Shown piece by piece: positions 1 to 12,105 of a DNA stretch of 64,000 nucleotides. The stretch is from contig NC_065560.1 in NCBI RefSeq assembly GCF_022605725.1, positions 20,761,052 to 20,825,051 on the forward strand. Direction: 5' to 3'. This DNA is from Anthonomus grandis grandis (lineage: Eukaryota > Arthropoda > Insecta > Coleoptera > Curculionidae). The notes beneath the pieces were generated by a model that was given only the letters and a program-made list of their open reading frames with translations, was not told the DNA's origin and searched no databases. The translations under genes and the position numbers were made by a program. Numbering within the stretch: position 1 is the first letter of the stretch; each line of letters starts with the position of its first letter.

Positions 1-960
1 GCCGGCCAGACCCTCTAGAACTTGGCGGCGCCGCAACTGACCGAGTCGGTTCCCTTCTACCTGTGAACCTCGTAGAAGAGTTGCCACGTAGCCTGTTTTA
101 GCTTCACATATCGGACCGGCTAATCCGCAAGCTCATAGTCCAGCCTTCCGGTTCTCCTTGCGTCTTAAGGTACTGCCACCTCCTGACGTTAAGGCCTTGT
201 ATAATATTTTGACCGTGAAGGAATTCTACGGTCTCTTAGGTCTCTGTTTTTTCTGGCTCTGGAGGACGAAGGCTACCTCCACGGACCAGGGAACTTCTGA
301 TCTCACCTTACCAGGGGGCGGCAACCATTTAACAGCCAATCTCTTGACTGTTCGTCCTCGGCTGTTACCAGGAAAAACCCCGCCTCTCTTCTACCGGAGT
401 TCCTAAAGCGAAGAGACATCTCCGGCGCTCCACCTGATCACCACCTTTAAGTCCGTGCTTGATACAGCGGAATTTTAGCTGCCGGATGTTCCCGTTGCGG
501 GCCGTCCTGGATAGCCGACCTGGGTCGTCTACCTTGGTAGAGCCATCTTTCGGTTGACCTGCTGGTTTTAACTGCTTGTTTATCCTTTCCGGTCGTATTT
601 CTTTGTCCTTCCGAGGGCGTTTGCCGGTTCTTTCTCCGACTGGTCTTAGGGCCCAGCCCGGGTGACTTCCTTCTTGGCATTACTACATAGCCCGGGATTT
701 TTTAAAGATAATGGGGCAGCTCCATACACCTGGGGAAAGTGCCTTAAGACCCCAGTTGTTACATCGCTTCCGCTAGGGGCGAACCTCTCTAGGGACCGGC
801 CGCAGTCAACACGGAAGCGTGGAAGGGGAGACATATGAACTCCCTCTGATGGATGCGGGTCACCTCCGTCTTAGGAGCTGATGTTGCGCTGCAAGTGGCC
901 GATCATCAACTAACAGTATGCGCATTCTACGTAAATTTGGGGGTCACCTTTCCCTGCAGT
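1..960. other. GC-richer block, no gene recognised
   Basis: This stretch is clearly richer in G+C than the following 1.5 kb. It has only short open frames on either strand, none with a motif I recognise. One minus-strand frame (447-680) is rich in Lys, Arg, Ser and Thr and could be the remains of a retroelement ORF1, but nothing in it is diagnostic. The change in composition near position 950 suggests a separate repeat from its neighbours. Confidence 0.3.
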
Positions 961-964
961 GCCT

Positions 965-1347
965 CAGGTGAAGTTAAGTCGGTAAATAATTTCCAATTGC
1001 GCATTTTCAATCACTTGCGGATCGATTAGTGTAGTTGCTTGTCGAACTATTTGCTTTAAATCTACATTATTTGGTATATGCACATAAGATTTGGAGTTCA
1101 AATATCTCATAAGAAAAATCAAGTGGGATTATATCCGGTAACCTCGCTGGCCACTTAATCGGTCCTTTTCATACAAATTATCTGTTGCATAAAGAAATTG
1201 TCGAACGGCGTTGGCGAAGTGATGAGGTGCCCCGTCTTGTTGAAACCATATGTCGTTGCTAAGTATGTCAGCCTCTTGTGCATCAGGGAATAAAACAACT
1301 AAAGCAGGGATAAGTATTTCAGTTCGTTCTTTCTTAGATAAATGCAT
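965..1347 (-). pseudogene. Tc1/mariner transposase, C-terminal fragment
   Basis: The minus strand reads IWFQQDGAPHHFANAVRQFL, the second catalytic Asp block of the insect Tc1/mariner (IS630) transposase group. After a frame change it continues as a GPIKWPARLPDIIPLDF-like segment, which carries the third catalytic Asp, and then about 40 residues resembling the usual C-terminal tail. The N-terminal DNA-binding half and the first Asp are absent. Frameshifts split the remnant and no terminal inverted repeat was found, so this is an old dead scrap. The family is secure; the exact left limit is not. Confidence 0.7.
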
Positions 1348-2905
1348 TTTATTATAAAATTATGCATGTAATGACAACTAATAATATGACAATTATACTC
1401 ACAAATGCATGACAAAGCATTATCAGGTAGGTGCTAAAATTGGAAACTACTCGAAAATAATAATACTAATAATAAACTAGTAATAATACGTATTTGCTAA
1501 CAAATCACATAAAACATTAATGCTGGCGTTATAGTTTCTACTCGAGACATCCTGTAACTAAAATTTTCATTACAAAGGACGTATTGAATCAAATGGACAA
1601 CATTGTTTTAACATTTGCAATAAATCTAAAATAAATTTTTATGTTTTAATTTTATATGTTGCGTTGGTCTATTATGTCATATTTGACAAACCATTGACTT
1701 TAGGCATATAAAGTTGTAAAACGTCATATCATAGAGGGTGTTGTATTAAAAAAATTAATGTGATGTGATGACGCCATAGTTTATACTTGAGAAACCTTTT
1801 ATAGAATTTTTTTTATTTCAGAAAACGCGCAAATGCTAATCGATGTGTCCGAAAAAAAAAAATATCTGAATTTTAAATGACGAAGTTCCTTTAATTGTGA
1901 ATCAACTATATATTAATAGATTGAATTTGTTACAGTTACACTCGACTCGCACTGTATATATAATTATAAGTTCAGTTACTCGATTAATAAAAAACTTTTA
2001 TTTTAGATTCTCCAAGCAAGCTACACATATTTTATGTTCATCTACAGCAGCCAAGAAAAATAAGATACTTACACTTACAAAAAAAATGCATACACCGGCA
2101 CAATATTTAAAAAATATTAGTAAATAGATATTTACCAAAAAAATACTGCTATCACTATAATTAAATTTGTCTGTATTAACGACTGTTCATAATAGAAATA
2201 GTAGGTGCTTCTAAAGTCCAATATAATCAGTATAAGTTATATAGCTGCATTTCTTATACCACATAACTAAAAAATTTATAAAAAAAAAACATTAGTGATA
2301 CAGGAATCATTTTTAAAAACTTTAAATAAGTAAGCAGCATAAAGTTGTCTATCCATAACAATAAAAATTAAATTGGTTGGCTTACAAACAAATTGTAAGT
2401 AAAAATATATGGTGGTAATGGCTATTTTAACAATCTTAAACTTTGGTATGTCAAATGGCTATCCTATAGTGTGATACATCATTTTAAAAGGCGTTTAATC
2501 TGCTGCCCAATGACGTTAAAAAATTAATAGACCTATAAGCCATTACGATGGAAAAGGATAAGGTAAAATAACAGTTTTACATTGTCGAAGAAGAAAGCAA
2601 TTAGCAGCTAACAGTTAGTTGAAGTTCAGCAGTTGTAGAAGCAATATGCGTACTGTGTTTATTAATATAAAACAACAATAGCGAGTTTTTATTTTTTCTA
2701 CTATAAAGTATAAATACTTAGTATATTTAACGGCGGATCAAAACATCGATTTATGCCCATTGTCTGTTGGGTGCAAAACTAACCAATGTCACAAAGTTGT
2801 TATGGTTGAATAAAAATAAGAAAACAACGTAAAAAAAGTTGTTTTTTGAAACATCGCTAAGAAATTCAGTTTCTTAATTTAAGTTGATAGATATTTCCAT
2901 ATGAT
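1348..2905. other. AT-rich spacer without recognisable gene
   Basis: About 1.55 kb of AT-rich sequence with homopolymer A and T runs. The only open frames are short, low-complexity and without motifs. I see no RNA gene, tandem repeat or transposon end that I can support here. Confidence 0.5.
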
Positions 2906-2911
2906 AACAAC

Positions 2912-3412
2912 ATGGCGTCGTCTAGTAAACACCCGACCGATGACGCTCCTGAAAAATCGACTTTTAAATGTTGCATAAAAAAGTTTTTGAGTTTTATTAT
3001 ATGTGTAAAGTGCGGTACTTTCTTGTAGTGTCTCCAAAGACGCTGACGTGTTCGTAGTTGCTGCCGTAATCGATGAAGCAGTAGGAATGGGCAAAAAACC
3101 ACAACCGGATACGATTGCTTCAAATATCGATATCGCTGTCGACAACAACGATCTCAAAACTTAGAACACATCCAGAGTTCTGGACATTCCGAAGGCAACC
3201 AACAACCCTGATCCGGAAAAGAATGCCGATGGAAATAATGACAACCCAGCAAATGACTCTGCAAGTGTAAACAATAACAATGTTTTTATTCCTACTCAAA
3301 CAGGCAATGACAATAAGGACGAATGGACGACAGTTATTAGGAAAAAATCTAAAACCAGTCGAGAAACTATTAACAAAATCTGGTCCAAAAAACTGAAGCA
3401 AAGAATGTTATA
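2912..3412 (+). pseudogene. LINE ORF1 remnant
   Basis: An ATG at 2912 opens MASSSKHPTDDAPEKSTFKC followed by cysteines in a spacing (CC, later CVKC) that recalls the zinc-finger start of CR1-type ORF1 proteins. A stop follows. Another frame (about 3178-3412) encodes an Asn/Asp-rich linker and a basic stretch around DEWTTVIRKKSKTSRETINK. In this family ORF1 encodes a nucleic-acid-binding chaperone that packages the LINE RNA. Here at least two frame breaks make it non-functional. The zinc-finger reading is tentative. Confidence 0.45.
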
Positions 3413-3597
3413 AAGTTTTTAGACAACAATAACATAATGGGATGCACATGCGAAAAAATGCTCACAAAAACCAAGCAAATCATGAACACTGAGTTGTGGC
3501 CTGAGGGAGTAAGATTTAACATTTTTTGGAATCTTCAACGCCGACTGAACAATGGGATTCCATTTTCAAAGTGAATTCCTCAGTCTGGGTATCTTTA

Positions 3598-4262
3598 AAA
3601 ATTCAAAAAAATTTACATCTGATTATTTTTCACATAAACATACAATCACTCAGAAGCAAGATAGGTATCTTAGAGGCATGCATTATAGACAGAAATGTAG
3701 ACGTCCTTTGTATCACTGAACACTAGCTAGCAGAGGAGGAAACCCAAACAGCCTCCATTGAAGGCTACCAACTGGCTTGTTTTTCAGCTAGATCTCTGAA
3801 TCACGAAGGAGGTACTGCTCTACCAAAAAAATTCTATTAGTATTGATGTTGTATGTGATGACTCATTTTTAATTGACATTTGTAATGAATATTGTTGTGT
3901 ATGTCTCAAAGATTTTAACCTGATTGTTGTAGCTATATATCACAGCTCCTCTGGCCATTTTGACACCTTCTTCGGGTCCATGAAGGGAATACTGGGGACA
4001 CCTAACCCACTCAAGCAAATCCTTGTTGCTGGGGATTTCAATGTTGACTTTATGATTGAAAATACTTCTGCCCATAAGCTCCAGGATGTTTTTAGAAGCT
4101 CTAATTTGGTCAACTAGAGGCATTAACTGCATTGACAGTGTTTTTTTGGATCCTGGAGTATCACTCCGGTCCATTGATGTGATTGATGTTGGATTTTCGG
4201 ATCATAGGGAGCAGATTATTGGGTTTAAGTTTCAAAAGAAAACTATAAGTTGCAGGGAGTAA
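3598..4262 (+). pseudogene. LINE endonuclease domain remnant
   Basis: The frame at 3526-3726 contains LHLIIFHINIQSLRSKI followed by VDVLCITEH, the N-terminal boxes of the LINE apurinic-like endonuclease (N-I-Q-S and the catalytic Glu of TEH). About 300 bases on, the sequence around 4000-4050 matches the GDFN box, and the frame ending at 4262 carries the C-terminal FSDH box with its catalytic His. The domain would nick target DNA to prime reverse transcription. Several stops and indels interrupt it. Confidence 0.65.
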
Positions 4263-4401
4263 CCAAGGCTTATTCGATCCATAACTGAAAAAGGTAAACA
4301 TCTATTTTATACTGGGCTGTCTGGGTAGAATCGGGGTTTGTTTCTGATATTGACACCTGTATAGATTTTAAATTCAGTAAGTTTGAGGGCATTCTTAAAT
4401 C

Positions 4402-5595
4402 ATGTTTTTAAGAATTCTTTCTACATTCTATAAATTCTGCTACATACAACACAAAATTGACAACAACTTACAAATACTCAATGATTTTAAAAAGCTTTAT
4501 AAAAATAAAATAAGAAAGGCAAAAATTAATTCTAACGACAGAGTAATTCTGACCTCAAGAAATCCTCCAAGAACCTTGTGGGGTATGATAAATAGGCAAC
4601 AAAGAATACCTAAAGTTCCACCTCGAGCTCATAACATCACTCCAGATGAGTTTAATAATTATTTTTCTCGGATTGCTCACAACTTAATAAAGGACATGCC
4701 TCACTTAAACACGGATTTTCTAAATAACATCAATGTAAATCCCTCATAGTGTTTTTCCTTTTCTGAGGCGTCATTCAACCAGACCCGGATATCATAGACA
4801 GCTTAAAAAACAAAAAAAGTTGTGATGTATATGGCTTGAATGTTGGCATTATTAAGGTGATAAAAAATATTATTATAAGCCATCTTACACACCTGATAAA
4901 TCAATGTTTCAAAGAGAATGCATTTCCAGCAGTTCTAAAAAGGCCATTATAACACCCATAATTAAAAAAGAAGAAATTGACGATCCTGAAAACTAGAACT
5001 ATAAGCTGGTTGCATTGCTCCCAAGCATCTCTAAAATAGTAGAAAATGCCATGGCTTTGCAAATTACAAATTTCTTTGAAAATAACAACTATTTCTCTGG
5101 ATCACAGTTTGGTTTCAGAAAGAACAGGACCACAACTCTTGGCATTCTTGACCTGGTCTCCCGCATTTGGGAAATCCTTTCATGGAATGCAATTCAGCAC
5201 TGTTGTGTTTTGCGACTTGAGTAAGGCATTTGATTGTTTTGACCATGGGATACTCCTGAAAAAACTACAGAGGTACATTTCTGTCCGCAGCGTGTCAAGT
5301 TCATACCTCAGGAACAGACTACAATCTGTGAGGGTGTTGTCGGGGGAGAGTGTTGTTATCATTGGTATTCCTCAGGGCTTTGTCCTTAAACCCATACTAT
5401 TTCTTATTTATATTAACGATCTTGCAAGCATTGAATCTTGAATCAAACGCTACATACACACTCTTCACCAGTGACAACACGGTCTCCTTTGCAGCTGACA
5501 CACTTGCGGACTCTCTTAGGGGTTCCAGGTCTGCACAGTCCACCACCAAAGAGTGGTTCTATGCCAACAGGCTATTGCTCAATGAGACAAAGAAG
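4402..5595 (+). pseudogene. LINE reverse transcriptase remnant
   Basis: After a 115-residue linker frame (4402-4749), RT homology runs through LPSISKIVENAMALQITNFF and QFGFRKNRTTT (fingers), then VVFCDLSKAFDCFDHGILL (motif A, catalytic Asp present) and GIPQGFVLKPILFLIYINDL (motif B). The motif C region around 5460-5490 reads SDN rather than the usual ADD. At least three frame changes are needed to follow the domain, so the protein is dead. The homology stops abruptly near 5595, where a different LINE begins. Confidence 0.75.
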
Positions 5596-8500
5596 GGCTG
5601 TTTTTGCTCTTAGAGACACTATTCCCCATCACCACATCCCCTGCCCAGATGAGGACCTGGAGGGGACGTTCGCCAGTATCCAGATGCTACAGGGCGAGCT
5701 TCACATGGGCTCCTTGTACGTATCCCCTAAGCAACAAAAACACACGGAAGGTGTAGATTTACCAACCAACGTAGGGTTAATCTAATGAGCATGGCAGAAG
5801 CTATTCCTTTGTTCCTAAAGAGCCAACATACTAGTCTAGTTCAGGCAGTTAAGAAATCCTAGACCTCTTTCTTACAAAAAACTCCCCAGAGAGTACCCAG
5901 GCTCAGGTGTGCCATAGCCTCATTTCTGACTACCTGCCGGTTTTCTGGAAATCGGTAATGGCAACTAACAACAGCCAAATAAACTTAAATATTACACTAT
6001 GTGGCCTAGTTTCAGGGAATTCTTTGGGGAGAACACCCAACCAGTTCTCCTTATCACTTATCCTCCCTCCATTAACGCAGAGCTGGAAAAGAGCTCAACA
6101 ACGATTTCTTCCTAGAGAACGTAAGGATCTTGCAACGAGAAACGCAGCCTATGCCACACATTATGCCTGACTATGTCAGGGAGGTTATCAAAGCCACGGT
6201 CAACAGAAAAGCACCGAGGCGCGATCTCATCCGCAACTGGCACTTAAGAATCCACCTGTTTAACTGCTCGATGAACTCGCTGGAATCTCCAACCCGATCT
6301 TCGTTCGCAGCCACTTGCCATCCCAGTGGAAATCCGTCAACATCATCCTAATTCGCAAAGAGGGAGAATCGGCAACGGACCCGAAAAGTTACAGGCCAAT
6401 CAGTTTATTATCAGCCATGGTGAAAGTCGTGGAGAGACTAGTCCTTAGGGACCTACATTACTGAAAGGCTTCGGGTTCTCCCTCCCGGACGGTTTGGATT
6501 CCAGAGGAAGCATTCAACGGTACATCAAATACCAAGGCTCGTTTATAATACCTTAAAATGAGCGAAGCATGCATGCCATACAGGTGCAGTCTTCTTCGAC
6601 ATCTCCAAAGCTTTTCACAAGATGTGGCATCATGGACTGATACGCAAGCTCCAACTTGCGACCTTTTTCATGTATTAGATAAGAATGGTTCACTCCTTCT
6701 TGCAATGCAGGACGTTCCGCGTTTTTGCAGACAACCATCTATTCACTCCCCAACAATTACTAGCAGGAGTTCCACAAGGTTCACCACTCCTGTTTAACAT
6801 CATCCGGCAATCACGGCGTCAGCTACGCGGAGGACTCAGCTGCGACCGCGTCTCTAACACCACCCCGACCAGTTAAGGTCTTGGATCGACCAGTAGAGAC
6901 TGTTACATGCAGATTTTGCCGTAAGCATGTAACATGGGATTTCATATAAATTCGGGCAAAAGTTTATGGGTTTTGGTATCGGCTTGAAAGGGTTGTGTGA
7001 TTTACAGTTTTATAAATGGAATTTGGGGTTTGATAGCAATGCAATTTATTTTTTTTAAGGCTTTTGGGGTTTAATTATTTTTAGGAATGTATTTACGTAC
7101 CCTACCCTGTCAGCACACCTCTGTGGAGTTAGTTGTATTATGTTTCCTTAGTCCCTATTCATGTACCTGGTGTTGGGAACTTTCTGACTTTTGATTTATT
7201 TGTCAAGAGTTTCTATGAGGCCGGTATATGTCTGGGGTATGGAGGGACTTCTAGAGGGTGCTGTTGTGCCACAGATTGCGCTATGAGTGGAGTAAATAAG
7301 ATCTTTAAGATGGTGATCCGTTAGTGTAGGAAAACTTACAAATACTTTCTTCTATAGCAAAATCATATTGGGCAAGGTATCCTAATTGACTTGAAATTGG
7401 CCTCCCCAGTTTTGCTTGCTATATTTCCCTTCAATTCTTCAAGTTAGGTTTTAGTAAATAAACGTTCCTTGATATCTGGTTTCTAACCCTACTAGCCGAT
7501 TGACAGTAATGACTATTGACACACTTGTTGTTGTGGAGGTTTGGCAGCGTTGCTGTTTCCCATTAAAGTTTGGTTTCCATTTGGCGGATGACAGAGCGTC
7601 ATAAATCAGGCAGAGCGACGTAAGAGGAAAATTGGAATTTCGTAGCCCCGTTGGGAAAATTTTGTTAGTTTTCCATGTTTTAGTATCCGAGCAGTATCAT
7701 TTTGCTGTGGTATTGCGGAATTTCTATTTTAATAGAGTGAGGCTCCGCGTAGTTTGCACCAAGAGGCAGGGTCAGATCGTGTCGAAGAGAGAGAGTGACA
7801 AGTTTACTGCCAGTGTCACCTGTCACTGTCTGGTCAGTTGACAGTTCCTTGTTATCAGAAAGAACAATCCACATTTTGTGGTTTAAAAAAAAAAAGGAAA
7901 ATTTAAGTTCATCTTGCTGGTAATTCGGTTGAGTGGAAAAATATTCCTCCCAAGTTTTGGGGTTTAATTTGATGAACGTCTAGTGGGAAGTTGTAGCCGA
8001 GAGGATTTCGGATTGACCTGATATTTTTGGATTTGGTCGGCTGCTCCCACACCATTTATGGGATTTTGAAATTTTCTCACCACAAAACGAGACTCTAGGC
8101 CTCGCTCACCACCTTAGGTATGTAGCAACATGTTGGTAATTGCCATAGAATTGATTGTTTATTTTACTGATTTTTTTTGTCCTCTATTTTAGAGGCCTCT
8201 CCTTTTTCTCATTCTCTCCCTTATTCTCTGGTCTCTTCCTATTCTCTGGTTTCTTCTGGTCATCCCAACACTGTTGGAAACCAGCTTAAGTGAGCCTCAA
8301 CACAGCCTGGACTGAGCATTGTACTGTGGCTCTGCGATTTTGGATTGGAACTTGCCTGAAATCGACTTGCCTATGTGGTCGTTACTCTGGTAGTAGCTGA
8401 CTGGTTCCAGAGCTGTCGAGTTAAGCTACCTTAGCCAAAATACACAAGAGTTTAGAGGACACGCAAGTTTTTGCACATTTTATTTAATTTTTTTCTTATT

Positions 8501-9790
8501 GAACGGTTTGATTTAGGGTTGGAGGTTGATTTATTGATTTGAATTTTATGGGTTTATTTTCTTTTATGTAAAACAAAAACGTTAAGGGGTTCTTGCTAAG
8601 TCTATTAATATTAACCTGGGGGTTTTCATTTGAGTCGAGCATCGACATAATTGATTTTGACATTGAGCCTGGATCACCTTGTAAGGGATCGGCTATTTGC
8701 TACAAGTAACATATTTAGTCATAATGTTGGTTGTTGGTAACAGGTTTTATTACACCAACATACCATTAACAGGCTTTCAAATTCGAACCTTACTATTTAA
8801 AAGTTTTATTTAGAGTAATGTGACTTGACCTAGAGTTTGTAAAAATATGAATTGTTATTTGAATTATTCCCAAATTATTTTCAGCTTTTAGGATCTAGGT
8901 ACAAGCATAAATATAGGTCATCATTTTCTTGATTAAGGGGGGCTTATATTACCATCATAATATATCAGGGTTTGATGTAAAATATTTAAATCAAGTGGCG
9001 CTTTTATTACAATTTCTCCCACTACCTTCTCCACTGTCTACCAAATCTCTGAATCTTTTAAAACAAAATTTGCTTGTCTGGACTTAGTAATTTTTTTTTG
9101 TGGTTGGATGGTAGATATAACTCACACGGGTTGGAAATAAATTGGTTTGAACCGAGTTACGCGCACCAGTGGAGACTACAGGTTAATCTACGGAAGACTC
9201 AAGCGATCATGTTTATGAAGAGCCGAAATAGGGCTCGACGCGAGAGACTGAAGTGCATAGACGTGTTTCTCCTTTGGGCTAAACAAACCAAGTATCAAAG
9301 GACAACTTCACCAACTCTAGCCACTACTCCACGCATACAACAGACTCTTAGTCAGAACTAGGCTTAGGACTTACAAGGTGTATGTGAGACCAATCATCAC
9401 ATATGCCTGTGCCTTCTGGGCAGACATGAACAACACACACTTCAGACGACTTAGACGGTTGTCGAAAACAGGGCTTTCCGCATCATAACGGGAGCACCTT
9501 GGTTCGTCAGAAATATCACTCTATACAGGGACTTAGACACAGAAGTACTGGAAGACCATATCACAAAACTGAACAGACAATACCTCCTAAGGGCGGTAAC
9601 ACAGGACAATCACACACTCTCACACTATACGGGCTCACACAGGGGTAAGACACCAGCTGCCGCGGGATCTTCTCGACGTGCCGAGACCAGACATGTAAGA
9701 GCCAAACTCACCGCAGTGACATGCAATGCTGCATTAAATCATGACCTGCTTTAGCAGAATATACGGCTCATTGAACGGGGGGTAAAGAAA
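5596..9790 (+). mobile_element. Jockey-like LINE, 5' truncated, split by insertion
   Basis: A second plus-strand LINE starts inside its endonuclease (ALRDTIPHHHIPCPDEDLE then MGSLYVSP, 5600-5730) and continues with a SDYLPV box near 5927, RT boxes KAPRRDLI, GVPQGSPLLF and SYAEDSA (6205-6845), then stops near 6901. The RT resumes at 9143 with WFEPSYAHQWRLQVNLRKTQ and runs to about 9790 with the Jockey C-terminal blocks VRPIITYACAFWADM and RIITGAPWFVRNITLYRDL. The two halves join at a conserved Trp, so the 2.2 kb between them is an insertion. Many frame breaks make it inactive. Confidence 0.7.
6902..9142. mobile_element. 2.2-kb insertion of unknown class inside the Jockey RT
   Basis: Removing this block restores the Jockey RT order from LDRPVET to WFEPSYAHQWRLQVN, which defines its limits to within a few bases. 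It holds no recognisable protein. A stretch beginning TGTAACATGGG (6928), with an AATAAA at about 7457-7462 and a CA-ending tract near 7530, resembles an LTR, and TGTTAC at 6901 could pair with GTAACA ending at 8711. No matching target duplication was seen. A pyrimidine-rich tract lies at 8160-8280. The class is unresolved: an LTR-element remnant is the best guess. Confidence 0.4.
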
Positions 9791-10105
9791 GCATTCTAAC
9801 TTTTAACCCAGAGGCCAAAAATATGTTAAGAAAAAACTCATCTTCCGACGCACCTGAAGCATTCCTGAAGCATTCCAATGTGACCCAGAATCAAAAAAGA
9901 TAAATCTCGATGAAATATAATTTGCAAAACCGGCAAGAGCCTCCGATGCTAGTCCTCATGAAACCCGTCGACCATCGTCAGTGCTATAACTAAAGGCATT
10001 GTGTGTTTCCGCATTTCTTCCTCTTTCCACTGTCGTATGTCTGGATCTGCCGGATAACTGGATTTTAGGTTTAATATGTCGAACTGTGTATTCTGTTCCT
10101 GTATA
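9791..10105. other. Spacer, possibly part of an LTR interrupted at 10105
   Basis: No coding motif was recognised. This sequence and the block from 13521 flank a TA-inserted mariner, so before that insertion they were contiguous. Because 13521-13755 looks like the 3' part of an LTR, the right end of this spacer may be the 5' part of the same LTR. Confidence 0.3.
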
Positions 10106-10325
10106 CAGTGTGCCCAGGATGAGCGAATGTATACGTAAAAATGATAAAAAATGTTGTAATTGAAATTTGACCGTTTGGCATCTAGCCCTGCTTGGCTAAA
10201 AAATAAAATTTAACATATTTTTATTTTTTAAAAATCAAACATGCCTTGATAGGAGCATTTTTAAAATTTTATGAGTAGGTAAAGTAGTATTTCTAGGCAA
10301 GATATAAAAAAATTATCTTCGAATA
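10106..10325 (+). repeat. Left TIR of mariner 10106-13518
   Basis: Pairs with 13290-13518 on the opposite strand with scattered mismatches. Shared blocks include the tip, a GACCGTTTGGCATC segment, and a segment around GTAAAGTAGTATTTCTAG. Arms this long are unusual for classical mariners, whose TIRs are about 30 bp. Confidence 0.85.
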
Positions 10326-10565
10326 CCGAATTAATAAATAATTTAATACCGAGGGTATAACTTGGATTATTTTTTTGCCTTACGAGCATTTACGAGTTTT
10401 TGTCGAACTTTTTAAAATGTAAACATTTTCAACTAAATGTGGCGGCTAAAACATTGTCACTGTCAAAGTTATGCACAAAAAACGTACTTATGTCATTATC
10501 TTTTTGTAAAGTTTATAAAAGTTATTAATAATATTATCAGAATTTAGAGAAAAACGTTAAATTTG

Positions 10566-10757
10566 GAGCAGAAAATTTTCATTGTGCAATCATATGGTAG
10601 TGGAAATAGTATGTCGTTAAAGTATGTTTTGAATCTTTTTCGTGAAAAATATCCGCAAGTCGAATCAAGCAATCAATGCTTTATTGTCAAGAAATTGTTA
10701 CAATTTGTGGACAAAGCTGTAAAACAAAAAAGACACAAAAATACAAACGAAACATAA
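10566..10757 (+). pseudogene. Mariner transposase, N-terminal piece
   Basis: A frame of about 64 residues (EQKIFIVQSYGSGNSMSLKY and onward) matches the N-terminal helix-turn-helix region of the insect Tc1/mariner transposase group, where a YG..N..A..F....P pattern precedes a K-L-...-F segment. It ends in a basic tract and stop at 10757, shortly before the nested LINE. Its last segment (VKKLLQFVDKAVKQKRHKN) and the first segment right of the LINE (AKRLIKLF...TGTVEMKKKQK) look like the same part of the protein, so the halves may overlap or come from different copies. Confidence 0.5.
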
Positions 10758-10794
10758 TTAAAGAAAAGAAAAACAAAACAAAATTTGAAAAAAA

Positions 10795-12105
10795 AAACAA
10801 ATAAATAAATAGAATAGAATAGAATATCTACAATATATACAGATTAATACAATTTAAAAATTGTAAGTAGTCAAAAATATTATTATAAAATATACAATTT
10901 AATGTATACAATGTCAAAAAAAATCATTAAAAAATCTATATATGCTAAAAAAAAATGTACAAAATGTTTAAAAAAGTAAAAAATTATAAAAAATCCTTAA
11001 ATAGCTACACAAAGCAGTATACCTAAACATGTACAGATAGTAAAAATACATAATCAGCTAGTGCGAAATTTCAAATCAATGATTACAAAAAAAAATCGTT
11101 AACTGTGTAAAAAGCTGTCTCCAGTAAGAATGCTTTACGAAATGCAAAAAAAGATGTGATGGATTTAATTTCCAATGGCAGATGATTGTGCCTTTTTTTT
11201 GCATTATATAATATGGAACTTTTGACCAACTCTGAATGTGGGGTAGGCAGGTATAAATCATGTTCCGTGTTTCTAAGTGGATAACTGTGGGAAGGCCTAT
11301 CAGATGCTTGCGTATTAGACAAACGGACTCAAATATGAATAAAGATGGAAGAGTAAATATTTGAAATTGTTTGAAGAAATGCTGGCAATGTGTAGAAATA
11401 TCCGGATTACTCCAGGTAAAACAAGTATCATCAGCAAATAGACAGACTTTACCGTTAATATTTAGATTAGCAATGTCGGTGATGAAGATAAGAAACAAAA
11501 TAGGGCCAAGTACGGAACCTTAAGGCACTCCACTTTGTATTGGCTTGCAAGAAGACAGAGTCAAATCAATTCTCACAGCTTGACTTCTGTTATTGAGATA
11601 CGACTTAAACCATTCAAAAGGCGCTCCTCTGAACCCGTAATATTGCAACTTTTTAATAAGATGTCATGATTAACACAATCAAAGGCTTAAGAAAAATCAC
11701 AGAAAATTGTTGCTGTAGGGTGTTGGTTTTTTAAGCTAGAGTATACATTATTAAAAAGAGAAAACATAATATCATGTGTGCATTTGTTATTTAAAAATCC
11801 AAATTGATGGGAAGTAAGTATTTTATATTTTAGCAAAAATGATAGAAGTCTTTTTTTAACCAATCGTTCAATAATTTTTGAAAGTGTGGGAAGAAGAGCG
11901 ATAGGGCGATAGTTGGAAGACTGATCTTTGTCTCCTCCTTTATGTAGTGGAATTATTATCGCCATCTTAAGGCAGTTAGAAAAAACACCTTTTTGAAAAG
12001 ACTGATTAATTAGAGTAATAAGATGACATAATGTACATTCGGGCAGATTTGAAAACATTTTGAGAGTAAGTCCATCAATTCCAGTCCAAGTTCGAAGTAA
12101 CAATA
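10795..12105 (-). mobile_element. 5'-truncated CR1/Jockey-type LINE, antisense
   Basis: On the minus strand, 12103-11687 encodes RT fingers and motif A (LKMAIIIPLHKGGDKDQSSN, YRPIALLPTLSKIIERLVKK, QFGFLNNKCTHD, ending TIFCDFS), and 11498-11076 encodes the FADDT motif C and C-terminal blocks. A stop and frame change separate them. The 5' end is abrupt near 12105, inside the RT linker, as expected for LINE 5' truncation. The 3' end is marked by a short TATTC-type repeat (about 10808-10828 on the plus strand as AGAATAGAATAG). It sits inside the mariner transposase and is therefore younger than it. RT style is like the better preserved LINE at 44892-48545. Confidence 0.75.

Larger units (their letters stand above)
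2912..5595 (+). mobile_element. Decayed CR1/Jockey-type LINE (ORF1, EN, RT)
   Basis: A plus-strand non-LTR retrotransposon remnant with the family order ORF1, apurinic-type endonuclease, reverse transcriptase. It is broken by many frameshifts and stops. It is cut near 5595, inside the RT just after a WFYANRLLLNETK segment, where the next LINE begins. The thumb and C-terminal end are therefore missing. The parts are listed separately. No poly(A) or microsatellite tail belongs to it. Clade assignment (CR1 or Jockey group) rests on RT motif style only. Confidence 0.75.

Noticed and set aside
2866..3401. Minus-strand ORFs of 85-93 residues at 2866-3401
   Set aside because: They are antisense to the LINE ORF1 remnant and carry no motif.
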